The notes: generated by a model not told the origin, from the letters alone. A stretch of DNA of 64,000 bases from JACCXG01 sp963836735 (GCA_963836735.1 CAWIKP010000023.1:434001-498000); one strand, 5' to 3'; numbered from the stretch's first letter, positions 7,690 to 15,999 are shown. Numbers and translations: made by a program.

Positions 7690-10037
7690 CAGCGTCCCTC
7701 CGATGCCCGGTCGCGCGGCCCGGCCGGCAGATGGCTGGTCAGGTAGCGCGCGAGCAAGTGATAGATGTGCGCCGAAGTGCCCGGGCCTTCCGCGATGGCG
7801 TGCGTGCGATCGGGATAGGTCATGAAGTCGAACGGCTTGCCCAACTCGATCAAGCGATTTACGAGCAGTTCCGTCCCTTGATAGTGAACGTTGTCATCTC
7901 CCGATCCGTGAACGATCAGGAGGTCGCCCTTCAGCCCCTGGGCGAAGTTGATGACGGACGCCGCCTCATAGCCCTCGGCGTTGGTCGAGGGCAGGCCCAT
8001 GTAGCGTTCCTGGTAGATCGTGTCGTAGAGCCGTTGATCGGGAACGGGTGCAACGGCCATCCCGACCTTGTACAACTCCGGCGATCGAAAGACGAGATTC
8101 AATGTGTTCGTGCCGCCGCCGCTCCAGCCCCACACCGCGACGCGATCGAGGTCGACATACGGCCGCGCCTTCGCGAGCGATCGGAGCGCCTGGGCCTGCT
8201 GCGCCGACGACAACACGCCGACCGCGCCGTAAATCGACTTGCGCCAGGCACGGCCGCGCGGTGCGGGGGTTCCCGCGTTGTCGAAGCTGACCACGAGATA
8301 GCCGAGGCTTGCGAGGTGGCGGTGAAAGAGGGTCGCAGATCCGCCCCAGCGATTCTCGACCGTCTGGCCCGCGGGCTCGCCGTAGATATGGACGAGCACC
8401 GGATAGCGCTTCGACGGATCGAAGTCCGGCGGCTTCAGCATGTAGCCGTCGACCATGGTTCCGCCGCCCGCGTTCACCTTGAAATACTCGACCGGCGGCC
8501 GGACCAGCGCCGCGACCTTCTTTTTCAGCGCTGCGTTGTCATCGATCATCGTCACCGGCTTGTGCGCGGGGAGTGTCACCAGCTCACGCACACCCGGATC
8601 GTCGAAGCTCGAGAACCTGTGGAAGGCGAACCGGCCGTCGGGTGACACGGTGTAGCCGTTCGAGCCCGCGAAGTCGCGAGGCGTCACCCGGACGGGATCG
8701 CTTTGACCGTCGAACGGTGCGCGGTAGAGATAGCGTTCCGTTGCATTCTCCGGTGAGGCGATCACATAGACCGATCCGGACTTCTCGTCGACCCCGGCGA
8801 TCGCGATGGCGTCCATTGCGCCACGGGTCACCAGCGTTTCCCGCCCGTCCCGGCTGATGCGATAGGCGTGCATCCAGCCGTCCTTTTCGCTCGTGACGAG
8901 GAACTCGGCGCCGTTGCGAATCGGCCTGGCCTCGGGGAGACCGCCGAACCCGATGGTGATGAACGCCTCATCGCGATCCCGCCACATCTCGCGCACGGAA
9001 CCGGACGCGGCATCAGCCAGCAGGTAGCTGTCGGTGTTCTGGAGCCGGTTCAACTGCTGGACGAGCAGCGTCCTCGCGTCGGCCCACTGCAGGCGGGCGA
9101 TGTAATGCTCGCGCGGATCGCCGGGCAGCTTCATCCAGGTGACCTCGCCGCCTTTCGCGTCGACCACCCCGGCGCGCACAGCCGAATTCGTCGTCCCTGC
9201 GAGCGGGTAGGGGACGTTCATGATCAATGGATAGGGCCCGGTCTGCGGATAGGGAATCTGCGTGACGATCTCCCGATCCTTGCCGAGGTAGTACATCAGC
9301 GGGAAGTTGCCGACCCCGTGAAGGTCGAACTGCCAGAACGCGATGCGCGAGCCGTCAGGACTCCAGCGGAAGCAGTCGTGGAGATCGAGCTCCTCCTCGT
9401 TGACCCAGTCGGAGCCGCCGTTGATCACGAGGTCGGTGCCATCGCGGGTGAGGCGTGTCACCGCGCCGGTCGCGAGATCTTCGACGTAGATGTCGTTCTG
9501 GCGCACGTACGCGACCCTCGTCGCATCGGCGTTGAACTGGGCGTACATCAGGCTCGCTTCGGGGACCTCGCCGCCCAGCTTCTTCAGCGTTCCGCCGCGG
9601 CGGTCGAGCAGCCAGTAGTCGCCGCGGGAATTGGTTCGCCAGACCCGGCGGGTATTGGTGAACACCAGTACCCGCTGGCCGTCGGCCGACCACGAGAGGT
9701 CCTCGATCTCGAGCGGTCCGCTCGCGCCTGCCGGCGTGAGTTGCGCCGCGCTGATCGCCACTTCCCGTTTCGCGCCGGTCGCACTGTCGTATTTGACGAC
9801 CGTGTTCTGACCGGTGGGAGTCGGTTCGACGACCGCGTACGACGCGCCGCCGTCGAGCCACTGCGGCGGCGCGGGAGGCCGCCCGGTGAACTCCCGCGCC
9901 TTGAAGATCCGGTCGATCATGTCGCCGGTCCCCGCGGGCGGCGAGGCCTGGCGGGCGGACAGGAGCACCGGCGTTACGAGGGAAAGCGCGATGACGGCGA
10001 GACGTCTGCAGAGCGTGGACATCACGCTGCGGATCAT
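7689..10037 (-). CDS. Dipeptidyl peptidase IV-like S9 serine peptidase
   Basis: A 782-residue exported peptidase. A signal peptide (residues 1-28) precedes an eight-bladed propeller domain of the DPP-IV N-terminal type (about 60-490) and a C-terminal prolyl-oligopeptidase catalytic domain (about 545-775). The nucleophile Ser is in GWSGGG, the Asp in HGSGDDNVH and the His in DRTHAI. A double-Glu motif in the propeller (VNEEELDL) fits an enzyme removing N-terminal dipeptides. It should help degrade imported or extracellular peptides. It is the first gene of a two-gene unit with the methyltransferase. Confidence 0.9.
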   Translation of the reverse strand: MIRSVMSTLCRRLAVIALSLVTPVLLSARQASPPAGTGDMIDRIFKAREFTGRPPAPPQWLDGGASYAVVEPTPTGQNTVVKYDSATGAKREVAISAAQLTPAGASGPLEIEDLSWSADGQRVLVFTNTRRVWRTNSRGDYWLLDRRGGTLKKLGGEVPEASLMYAQFNADATRVAYVRQNDIYVEDLATGAVTRLTRDGTDLVINGGSDWVNEEELDLHDCFRWSPDGSRIAFWQFDLHGVGNFPLMYYLGKDREIVTQIPYPQTGPYPLIMNVPYPLAGTTNSAVRAGVVDAKGGEVTWMKLPGDPREHYIARLQWADARTLLVQQLNRLQNTDSYLLADAASGSVREMWRDRDEAFITIGFGGLPEARPIRNGAEFLVTSEKDGWMHAYRISRDGRETLVTRGAMDAIAIAGVDEKSGSVYVIASPENATERYLYRAPFDGQSDPVRVTPRDFAGSNGYTVSPDGRFAFHRFSSFDDPGVRELVTLPAHKPVTMIDDNAALKKKVAALVRPPVEYFKVNAGGGTMVDGYMLKPPDFDPSKRYPVLVHIYGEPAGQTVENRWGGSATLFHRHLASLGYLVVSFDNAGTPAPRGRAWRKSIYGAVGVLSSAQQAQALRSLAKARPYVDLDRVAVWGWSGGGTNTLNLVFRSPELYKVGMAVAPVPDQRLYDTIYQERYMGLPSTNAEGYEAASVINFAQGLKGDLLIVHGSGDDNVHYQGTELLVNRLIELGKPFDFMTYPDRTHAIAEGPGTSAHIYHLLARYLTSHLPAGPRDRASEGR

Positions 10038-10045
10038 CTCACGGA

Positions 10046-10069
10046 GGGGTCAGACCGTGGTCTGACCCC
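10046..10069. repeat. Perfect 24-bp palindrome between divergent genes
   Basis: GGGGTCAGACC, two bases, then GGTCTGACCCC. It lies eight bases upstream of the peptidase ATG and about 105 bases before the next plus-strand gene. Its position between divergent genes excludes a terminator for either. It resembles REP-type palindromes more than a protein operator, but an operator is possible. Confidence 0.7.
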
Positions 10070-10174
10070 GATTCGTCCTCCGGGCGCTGCCCTTTGTCAG
10101 GTCTCCTGGCCTTTCGTCGGACGGAGCGTGCGGCGGCCGATTGATGACGCGAGACTCGCTGGCAGGAGGTGCCG

Positions 10175-11029
10175 ATGCGAATCAGCGACCTGATCGTGAA
10201 ATCCCTCGGATTCGTCTGCCTGCTCCCGATCACTCTGACGGCGCAGACCTGGACCCTGCCGCAGCGCATGGCCGTAAAGGACATGGGTCCCCGCACCTAT
10301 CGCTTCGTCGTCGACCACTCGGTCACGGACACCACCGGGAACGTGGTCCAGCGGCAGCGGGTGTCCGGGGAATACACTCGCGGGTTGCCCGGGCAGGAGG
10401 CGATGTGGAAAGGCGTGACCGTGGCACAGTCCAACGGGCCGGCCGAACTCTCGGCGGCGGGTCAGAAACGCGAGTTCATGGAAGGATTCCGCTATCGCAT
10501 CGGTCCGGGCGGGCTCGACGAGACGATGAAGCCGGACTTCTTCAAGGGCTTTCCACCGGACGCGGTGTTCGAGCGTAATCTGGTCTGGGACACCGGGATG
10601 CTCGAGATGTTCGGGCAGGATCAGTTGGAGCACCTGAGGCTGAACGTTCCCTACAGGCTGATGTCGTCGCACGACGTGCACATGCCGGGCATCGGGACGT
10701 TCCAGAATCGCGATGTCTACCTGACGTGGATCGGACGATCTCAACGGAATGGAGTCGAGTGCGCCCTGATCGGCTACCGGGCGTTCTTCAACCCGCTCGA
10801 GATTGCGAACGGAGGGATGACCTTGAAAGGGCGCAGTCACTACTGGGGTGAGATCTGGGTGGCTCTCGCGACCAGACAGATCGAGTACGCGACGCTGTAC
10901 GAAGATGTCCTCGGAGAGATGAAGATCGGTCAGGAACCGCCGCGGACGATCAGCGTCTTTCGCCGCGGCATCTTCGAACCAGTGCCTGGCAGGGCAGGGT
11001 CTTCAAACCCTGCCGCACCACGACGATGA
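10175..11029 (+). CDS. Secreted protein of unknown function
   Basis: A 284-residue protein with a signal peptide (LIVKSLGFVCLLPITLTAQ). The ATG at 10175 is preferred over the in-frame GTG at 10169 because AGGAGG sits 6 bases before it. The mature part is probably beta-rich, with no recognised catalytic motif. Its stop overlaps the histidine kinase start (ATGA), so the three genes 10175-12856 form one unit and this protein may be the signal-handling or output partner of the kinase pair. Confidence 0.6.
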   Translation: MRISDLIVKSLGFVCLLPITLTAQTWTLPQRMAVKDMGPRTYRFVVDHSVTDTTGNVVQRQRVSGEYTRGLPGQEAMWKGVTVAQSNGPAELSAAGQKREFMEGFRYRIGPGGLDETMKPDFFKGFPPDAVFERNLVWDTGMLEMFGQDQLEHLRLNVPYRLMSSHDVHMPGIGTFQNRDVYLTWIGRSQRNGVECALIGYRAFFNPLEIANGGMTLKGRSHYWGEIWVALATRQIEYATLYEDVLGEMKIGQEPPRTISVFRRGIFEPVPGRAGSSNPAAPRR

Positions 11030-12090
11030 GAGCAACCGGCCGCCTCTGGCTCCTCGCCCTGATCAACGCCGCCACGATTGTGATGCTGCCGCTGATTGGA
11101 CTGGGCGGCGGCGGGGCAGGTCTGACGGAGATTCTGAACGGCTGGATTCCGGCGCTGGTCTATACGAACGTGACCGGCGTTCCAGCCCTGCTGCTGGGGC
11201 AGCGGGTGGTCGAGTGGCTCACGGTCCGGCACTGGCCATTGACCGCGGCGGTGGTCGTTTCGACGGTCGCGTTCGCCGCGGGCGGATGCCTGGCTGGTCA
11301 GGCGATCCTGATGTGGACAGGGAACCGGATCCCTGAACGGTTCTGGGCCGACTATCTTCAGACGCTCCGGGGCGCGCTGCTCCTCTCGATTGTGTTCGGG
11401 CTTGGCGCCTTCTCGTACGCGACCATGCGGGAGCGGCTGCGTCAGACCGAGGAACGTCTGCACGAGAAAGAAGTGGCTGAAGAACGCACCCGCAAGCTGG
11501 CAGCCGAGGCTCGGCTGCGGTCGCTCGAGTCCCGCCTGCAGCCGCACTTTCTGTTCAACACATTGAACTCGATCAGCGCGCTGATCGCCGTCGATCCCGC
11601 ACGGGCCGAACAGGTCGTCGGCCGGCTGGCGGCGCTCCTGCGCTCGTCGCTCGACACGACGACCCGATCGCTGATTCCGCTGGAGCAGGAGCTGGCCATC
11701 GTTCAGGACTACGTCGAGATCGAGCGTGCGCGTTTCGGAGACAGGCTGCATGGACGAGTCGAGGTGCCGGCGGACCTGCGCGACGCCCAGGTGCCGCCGC
11801 TCTCCGTGCAGTCGCTGGTCGAGAATGCGGTCAAACACGGCATCAGCCCCGAGCGCGGCGGTGGGGAAGTCTGTGTGTCGGCGTCGGCCCTGAACGGGCA
11901 GCTCCGGATCGCCGTGTCCGACACGGGCGCCGGATTCGATCTCTCCGCGGTGGAGGCGGGCCACGGGCTCGACTCGCTGGTCGGCCGGCTCGATGCCCTC
12001 TTCAGTTCCAGGGCCCACCTGGCCGTATCGCGCCGCGAGGGGCGGTGCGTCGTGGAGATGGTGCTGCCCCGGTCGGGTCTGAACTCATGA
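11026..12090 (+). CDS. LytS/YehU-type sensor histidine kinase
   Basis: A 354-residue membrane kinase with four hydrophobic segments in residues 5-130, a coiled linker (134-165), the His_kinase (PF06580) dimerisation box with the phospho-acceptor His174 in QPHFLFNTLNSI, and an HATPase domain containing VENAVKHG and SDTGAGFD. Kinases of this class lack a separate sensory domain and pair with LytTR regulators. The cognate regulator follows with an ATGA overlap. The signal is unknown. Confidence 0.88.
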   Translation: MRATGRLWLLALINAATIVMLPLIGLGGGGAGLTEILNGWIPALVYTNVTGVPALLLGQRVVEWLTVRHWPLTAAVVVSTVAFAAGGCLAGQAILMWTGNRIPERFWADYLQTLRGALLLSIVFGLGAFSYATMRERLRQTEERLHEKEVAEERTRKLAAEARLRSLESRLQPHFLFNTLNSISALIAVDPARAEQVVGRLAALLRSSLDTTTRSLIPLEQELAIVQDYVEIERARFGDRLHGRVEVPADLRDAQVPPLSVQSLVENAVKHGISPERGGGEVCVSASALNGQLRIAVSDTGAGFDLSAVEAGHGLDSLVGRLDALFSSRAHLAVSRREGRCVVEMVLPRSGLNS

Positions 12091-12856
12091 GGCTGCGTGC
12101 GTATCTCGTGGACGACGAGCCGCTGGCAATCGCGCGGCTGACGCGTCTCCTTGGCAAGACCGGCCGGGTCGAGGTGATAGGCAGTACCGGCGATCCCGAG
12201 GAGGCTGTCGAGGCGCTGATCGCGACCCGTCCAGACGTGTGCTTTCTCGACATCCAGATGCCCCGCGTGACCGGGTTCGAGCTGCTGGCGCGCCTGCCGG
12301 ACCAGCCCGAGATCGTGTTCGTGACCGCCCACGATCAGTACGCGTTGCAAGCGTTCGCCGCCAACTCGGTTGACTACCTGTTGAAGCCGGTCGATCCGGG
12401 CGAGCTCGATCGCGCGCTCGGGAAGGTCGAGCGCCTGCGCAGCCGGGTCGAAGTGTCGCGGCCGGATCTCGAAGGGCTGTTCAGGAGCCTGGCCGAGTCG
12501 TGGAGGAACTCCCGCCCCGATACCCGCAGCGGATCGCGTCACGACTGGGAGACCGTTTGTGGTTCCTCGATCTCGCCGGCGTGACCCACTTTTTCGCGGG
12601 CGACAAGCTGACCTACGCGGTGGAACAAGGAAAGTCGTACTCGGTGGACTACACCATCATGCAGCTGGAGCACCTTCTCGATCCCCGCCGATTCGTCCGC
12701 ATCCACCGGGGCACGCTGGTCAACACCGCCTGGATCAACGAAGTGACGACGCTGCCAGGCGGCGGGCTCAACGTGCGCCTCAAGGATCCCGGCGGCACCG
12801 ACCTCACGGTGTCCCGGGACCGCGCGCGTGAGTTCAAGGCGCGGCTGTTGTTGTGA
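12087..12856 (+). CDS. LytTR-family response regulator (one frameshift)
   Basis: The receiver domain (residues 1-120) has the acidic pair VDDEP, phospho-acceptor Asp55 in FLDIQMP and the switch motif LLKPVDP. The LytTR DNA-binding domain follows in another frame, with AGDKLTYAV, RFVRIHRGTLVN and the closing RDRAREFKARL. The shift lies near 12495-12515 in the linker, and joining the frames gives a protein of about 256 residues, the normal size, so a sequencing indel is likely. It should be phosphorylated by the kinase encoded just upstream. Confidence 0.85.
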
Positions 12857-12870
12857 CGAGCCTCAAGAGC

Positions 12871-12892
12871 GGCCGGGTCTAAAGACCCGGCC
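12871..12892. repeat. Intergenic palindrome GGCCGGGTCT-AA-AGACCCGGCC
   Basis: Ten-base perfect arms with an AA loop, 15 bases behind the LytTR stop. It could act as a terminator stem for the kinase operon, but no T-run follows. Close relatives occur at 12934-13006 and 26616-26637, so it is classed as a dispersed repeat. Confidence 0.7.
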
Positions 12893-12933
12893 CTACGGAT
12901 ACCTGGGATTGCGTTCGCATTATGGATTGTAGG

Positions 12934-13006
12934 GGCCGGGTCTTCCGCCGTCGCTAAAGCTTTGGCGGACTGCCGTAGCCTTGCGCGAAGGCGGTCAGAC
13001 CCGGCC
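12934..13006. repeat. Composite palindrome with GGCCGGGTCT / AGACCCGGCC arms
   Basis: The same arms as at 12871-12892, here separated by about 53 bases holding a second, nested inverted repeat (TCGCTAAAGCTTTGGCGGAC against GTAGCCTTGCGCGAAGGCGG). The last 18 codons of the methyltransferase gene on the minus strand run through it, so the repeat is partly translated. Confidence 0.65.
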
Positions 13007-13658
13007 GCTCTTCCGGACACGGCGCCAGCGGGCGCCGTGCAACCGTCAGCGACGAACGGAACCCGTACGTTTCCGCCGACAGGATCTCGAACCCCGCGGC
13101 TTTCAGCTCCCGTTCGAGCGTCGCCGGGGTGATCCCGTGGTGTCCGTCCTCGTCGCGGTCTTCGGGCCGTGGACTCTCGGCGCCGGGGGGCGGACCGAAG
13201 TCCAGCACGGCGAGCTTCCCGCCCGGCTTCAGCGCTTTCATGATGCTCGCGCTCATGGCCACAGGATCGGCGAAGTGGTGATAGACGTCGCGCATGAACA
13301 CGGCATCGCAGCACTGCTCGGGAAGGTTCGCGTCGTTCGCCTGGCCGGTCACGACCGTCACGTTCTTCAGCCCCGCACTCTCCACCGCGCGGGAGATCTG
13401 CTGCACCCGATCGCTGTTGACCTCGTTGCTGAAGACCCGCCCGGTGTCGCCGACCGCTTTCCCGACCAGTACCGTGAGCGCCCCGTCGCCGGCGCCGAGC
13501 TCCGCGACGATGACGCCAGCTCGAAGGTCGAGCGCCTTGATGACCCGCTCCGCGTCCGCGGCGTACTGCGCCGCGTTCTGTGCTGACGCCGGTGACGCGG
13601 CGACCGCGAACGTGAGGACGAATGGTGTGACGAGCCGGCAGATCGTGCGTGAAGTCAT
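12954..13658 (-). CDS. Secreted class I SAM methyltransferase
   Basis: A 234-residue protein with a signal peptide (ICRLVTPFVLTFAVAASPASA) and a methyltransferase core: VAELGAGDGALT (SAM glycine loop), SNEVNSD, FMRDVYHHFADP and LKPGGKLAVLDF. The start is the ATG at 13658, where the signal peptide begins; longer versions overlap the divergent cupredoxin promoter region. The C-terminal tail (residues after LAPCPEE) is encoded by the repeat at 12934-13006, suggesting the original stop was lost when the repeat inserted. Acceptor unknown. Confidence 0.75.
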   Translation of the reverse strand: MTSRTICRLVTPFVLTFAVAASPASAQNAAQYAADAERVIKALDLRAGVIVAELGAGDGALTVLVGKAVGDTGRVFSNEVNSDRVQQISRAVESAGLKNVTVVTGQANDANLPEQCCDAVFMRDVYHHFADPVAMSASIMKALKPGGKLAVLDFGPPPGAESPRPEDRDEDGHHGITPATLERELKAAGFEILSAETYGFRSSLTVARRPLAPCPEERPGLTAFAQGYGSPPKL

Positions 13659-13734
13659 GCGCTTTTGGACGTGGCCCCGTGGAGAACGGCCGGCCCGATT
13701 CGCGAGAATCTGAGGACGGTGCGAGGATAGCACC

Positions 13735-14127
13735 GTGGAACTGGCATGCTCGGAACAACGGAAGGTCTGTCTTCGTCGGCTGCGCCTCGCTGTCATCGCG
13801 GGCCTGCTGATGGCCTGCGACTCCGCTCCATCGGCGCCGTCGCCGGCCGCAACCATCAGAATCGGCCCGGCTGGCGTCGACCCGCGCGAAGTGCGGATCG
13901 AGCGCTGGAACTACGTCACCTTCGTGAACGCGGACTCGCGGCCGCACGCGATCGCTTCCGACCCTGTCGACCTGCACACCCAGTGTCCCGCGCTCAACCG
14001 CGTCGGCATCATCCCGCCCGGCGAGAGCCGGGAGAGCGGGACCCTGACCGAAAAAACGGCCTGCGGGTTTCACGACCACAACGACCCTGCGGACACGGCG
14101 CTGAAGGGCCGGATTGTCGTTGATTGA
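13735..14127 (+). CDS. Cupredoxin-like lipoprotein
   Basis: A 130-residue protein with a lipoprotein signal (lipobox LLMAC). The mature domain has a blue-copper-type ligand pattern: a His in SRPHAI, then Cys and His in TACGFHDH, and a closing strand GRIVVD, as in plastocyanin-like domains. The usual axial Met is not obvious. It should bind copper at the membrane surface. It begins at a GTG, 77 bases beyond the divergent methyltransferase start, and precedes the MerT-like gene by 66 bases on the same strand. Co-localisation suggests a metal-handling role for the whole cluster. Confidence 0.75.
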   Translation: MELACSEQRKVCLRRLRLAVIAGLLMACDSAPSAPSPAATIRIGPAGVDPREVRIERWNYVTFVNADSRPHAIASDPVDLHTQCPALNRVGIIPPGESRESGTLTEKTACGFHDHNDPADTALKGRIVVD

Positions 14128-14193
14128 GCCGTTCCTGCTACCCTGATCCAGTGCGGCGCGTGGCTGGGACGAGCGGGCGCCCAGGAGAGAGAG

Positions 14194-14565
14194 ATGCGGG
14201 TCGAGCGGATGAGCAGCGTGGCCGGCCTGGTATCGGCCTTGACTACGCTGGTGTGTTGAGCGTTTCCGATACTGTTCGTGACCCTAGGTCTGGGGTCCGT
14301 CATTGCGTCTGCCGTGTCCGCCGCCCCGTGGCTGGCAGTGGTCAGCCGGCACAAAGGTGTGGTCTTCGGCGTCGCCGGGCTGTTGATGGTGCTGAACTAC
14401 TGGCTGGTCGTGGTCCGTCCGCGGCGCTGCGCGCCCGGCGAGATCTGCCACGTGGACAGTCCCTTGATGCGCTGGAATCGGCGGATTTACTGGATCTCGG
14501 CGGTGGTGTTCGTCGTCGCCCTGGTGCTCACCTACGGGTCGTTGTTCGTGCTGGAACGAATGTGA
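14194..14565 (+). CDS. MerT-like metal transporter with predicted selenocysteine
   Basis: Read through one TGA (14257-14259), the gene gives a 123-residue three-helix membrane protein. Helix 1 carries Cys21-Sec22, where MerT mercury transporters have a vicinal Cys-Cys pair (the family-like reading is LVCCAFPILF). The loop after helix 2 holds Cys79 and Cys85 (RCAPGEIC), the C-x5-C spacing of MerT. Frame and homology-like features continue on both sides of the TGA, and a SECIS-like hairpin follows. The ATG at 14194 has AGGAGAGAGA just upstream. MerT-type proteins move Hg(II) or similar soft metal ions from a periplasmic MerP to the cytoplasm. The stop overlaps the next gene. No Sec machinery gene is in the window. 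Confidence 0.8.
14277..14299 (+). promoter_or_regulatory. Predicted bacterial SECIS element of the MerT-like gene
   Basis: GACCC (14280-14284) pairs with GGGTC (14293-14297). The 8-base loop TAGGTCTG contains GGTCT, the apical sequence of the E. coli fdhF SECIS. The stem can be extended by C14277-G14299 and G14278-C14298 with T14279 bulged, again like fdhF. The loop GG starts 27 bases after the TGA, inside the usual bacterial range. It is part of the coding sequence. Confidence 0.75.
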
Positions 14566-15427
14566 AGAGCAACTGTTTCCAAGTCTTGATCGCGGCCGTG
14601 CTCATCGCGGCTCTTCCACGCTTCGCGGCAGCGTCGGGACACGGACCTGTCTTCGGCGCCGCCACGCCGACGCTGGGGAAAGGCGGCTGGCAAATCGATC
14701 AGGCCTGGCTGGGCCGGCTGGTCGAAGGTCCCGGGACCGACGAACAGATCGCTGCGGACGATGATCAGCTTCGGCATCACCGAGGACCTGCAGATCTCGG
14801 GTTCGGTCCCGATCGTCCTCGACAGCAGTGGGCTGATGCCGCGAGGCCGGGTCACGACGATGATGTCGACCGACAAAGGAGGCCGAGGCGATTGGTACTT
14901 GGCGCTTTCATCGCCGGGCCTCGGCGGCCGGCGCGCGGTTCGAGTCGGCGGTGTCGGGCGGCTTCTCGGTGCCGCTCGAGGAATTCGCACCCGACGGCAT
15001 GCAGACGGCCCCCGGGGCTCACTTCACCGTGGCGACCGGCTATGCGTCGCGTGTGCATTACGCGTGGGTCGGCGGCGGCTACCACTATCACGCGAAGGAG
15101 GCCCAGGACCAGATGGGAGACGTGGTGTTCATCACCGGCGTCTACGGGTACCGGCCGCCTGCGCTGCGCCTCGACTATCCCAAGCCCGATCTCCGGTTCT
15201 TCGTCGAAGCGATGGGAGAGCGGACTGCCCGCGGCCTTCACCATGGCTTCGAATTCATCCGCAGCGGCGGCACGGCGGTCTTCGTCGGACCGACGGCGCT
15301 GCTGTTGTACAAGGCGTACGGACTGGAAGGCGGCGTGATGTTTCCGATCTATCAGGACTTCAACGGCGCGCAGGCCGAGCGCGTCCGGATTGCCGTCAAT
15401 GTCAGCTACTTCTTCTGGTTGAAATGA
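14562..15427 (+). CDS. Outer-membrane transporter-like protein of the Mer-like cluster (two frameshifts)
   Basis: A GTG at 14562 overlaps the MerT-like stop (ATGTGA), so translation is coupled. The product begins with a signal peptide (VLIAAVLIAALPRFAAASG), then alternating beta-strand-like segments (GWQIDQAW, MISFGITEDLQISGSVPIVLD, HYAWVGGGYHYHA, VRIAVNVSYFFWLK). The last ends in aromatic residues, as in outer-membrane barrels. The frame changes near 14740-14760 and 14925-14945; joining the pieces gives about 288 residues. It may pass metal across the outer membrane or be a structural partner. Function inferred from position only. Confidence 0.6.
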
Positions 15428-15440
15428 GGGTCGTCAGGAA

Positions 15441-15986
15441 ATGCCGTCCGTGAGAACGAGCGAACGTCGCATCGGAGCCGCCGCGCTGGCGCTGCTGCTG
15501 ATCGTCCCGTCGCTGGCGCAGGCGGAGCTTCGCCGGGTCGATCTGAAGATTTTCGGCATGGATTGAGCCGTCTGCGCCCACGCCGTGCGCGTGGCCGTGC
15601 GGAAGCTCGAGGGGATCGAGTCGGTGACCGTGTCGCTGGAGCGTGCCTCCGCGGCGATCGCGTTGCGTCCCGGCAACCGGATCACGCTGCCGCAGCTGCG
15701 GCAGATCATCAAGAACAACGGCTTCACCGCCAAAGAGGCGACCGTCACGGTCGCCGGCACCGTGATCGAGCGTGGAGGGAAGCCCGCCCTCAGCGTGACC
15801 GGCACGGATATCGTCTGGCTGCTCGCCCCGCGCGCCGCGAACGACGCTGCGTTCGCGGACGCGACCGAACGGGCCAAGGCTCACCAGACCGGGCCGATCG
15901 AAGCAGTCGGCACGGTCGCCGCGCCAGCTGATGCCGGCCAGCCGGAAGTGCTGGTCCTGGAGGGGCTCAAGGCTATTGGCAAGTGA
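15441..15986 (+). CDS. MerP-like heavy-metal-binding protein with predicted selenocysteine
   Basis: Read through one TGA (15564-15566), the gene encodes 181 residues: a signal peptide ending SLAQA, then an HMA-type domain (about 29-100). The metal loop reads GMD-Sec42-A-V-Cys45, where the family has GMDCxxC. Sec thus replaces the first metal-ligand Cys of MxCxxC. After the TGA the HMA pattern continues (VRKLEGIESVTVSLERASA, IIKNNGF). A C-terminal extension of about 80 residues has no recognised family. A SECIS-like hairpin follows the TGA. The product would be a periplasmic metal-binding shuttle handing ions to the MerT-like protein. Confidence 0.8.
15578..15594 (+). promoter_or_regulatory. 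Predicted bacterial SECIS element of the MerP-like gene
   Basis: CCACGC (15578-15583) pairs with GCGTGG (15589-15594) around a 5-base loop CGTGC that has G at its second position. The loop begins 17 bases after the TGA, within the bacterial range. The loop is less like the fdhF type than that of the MerT-like gene, and GC-rich coding DNA forms such stems easily. Confidence 0.55.
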
Positions 15987-15999
15987 GAGGGCGCGGAGC

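Noticed and set aside
13735..15986. Classical mercury-resistance (mer) operon
   Set aside because: No mercuric reductase, MerR-type regulator or organomercurial lyase lies nearby; only MerT- and MerP-like parts are present.
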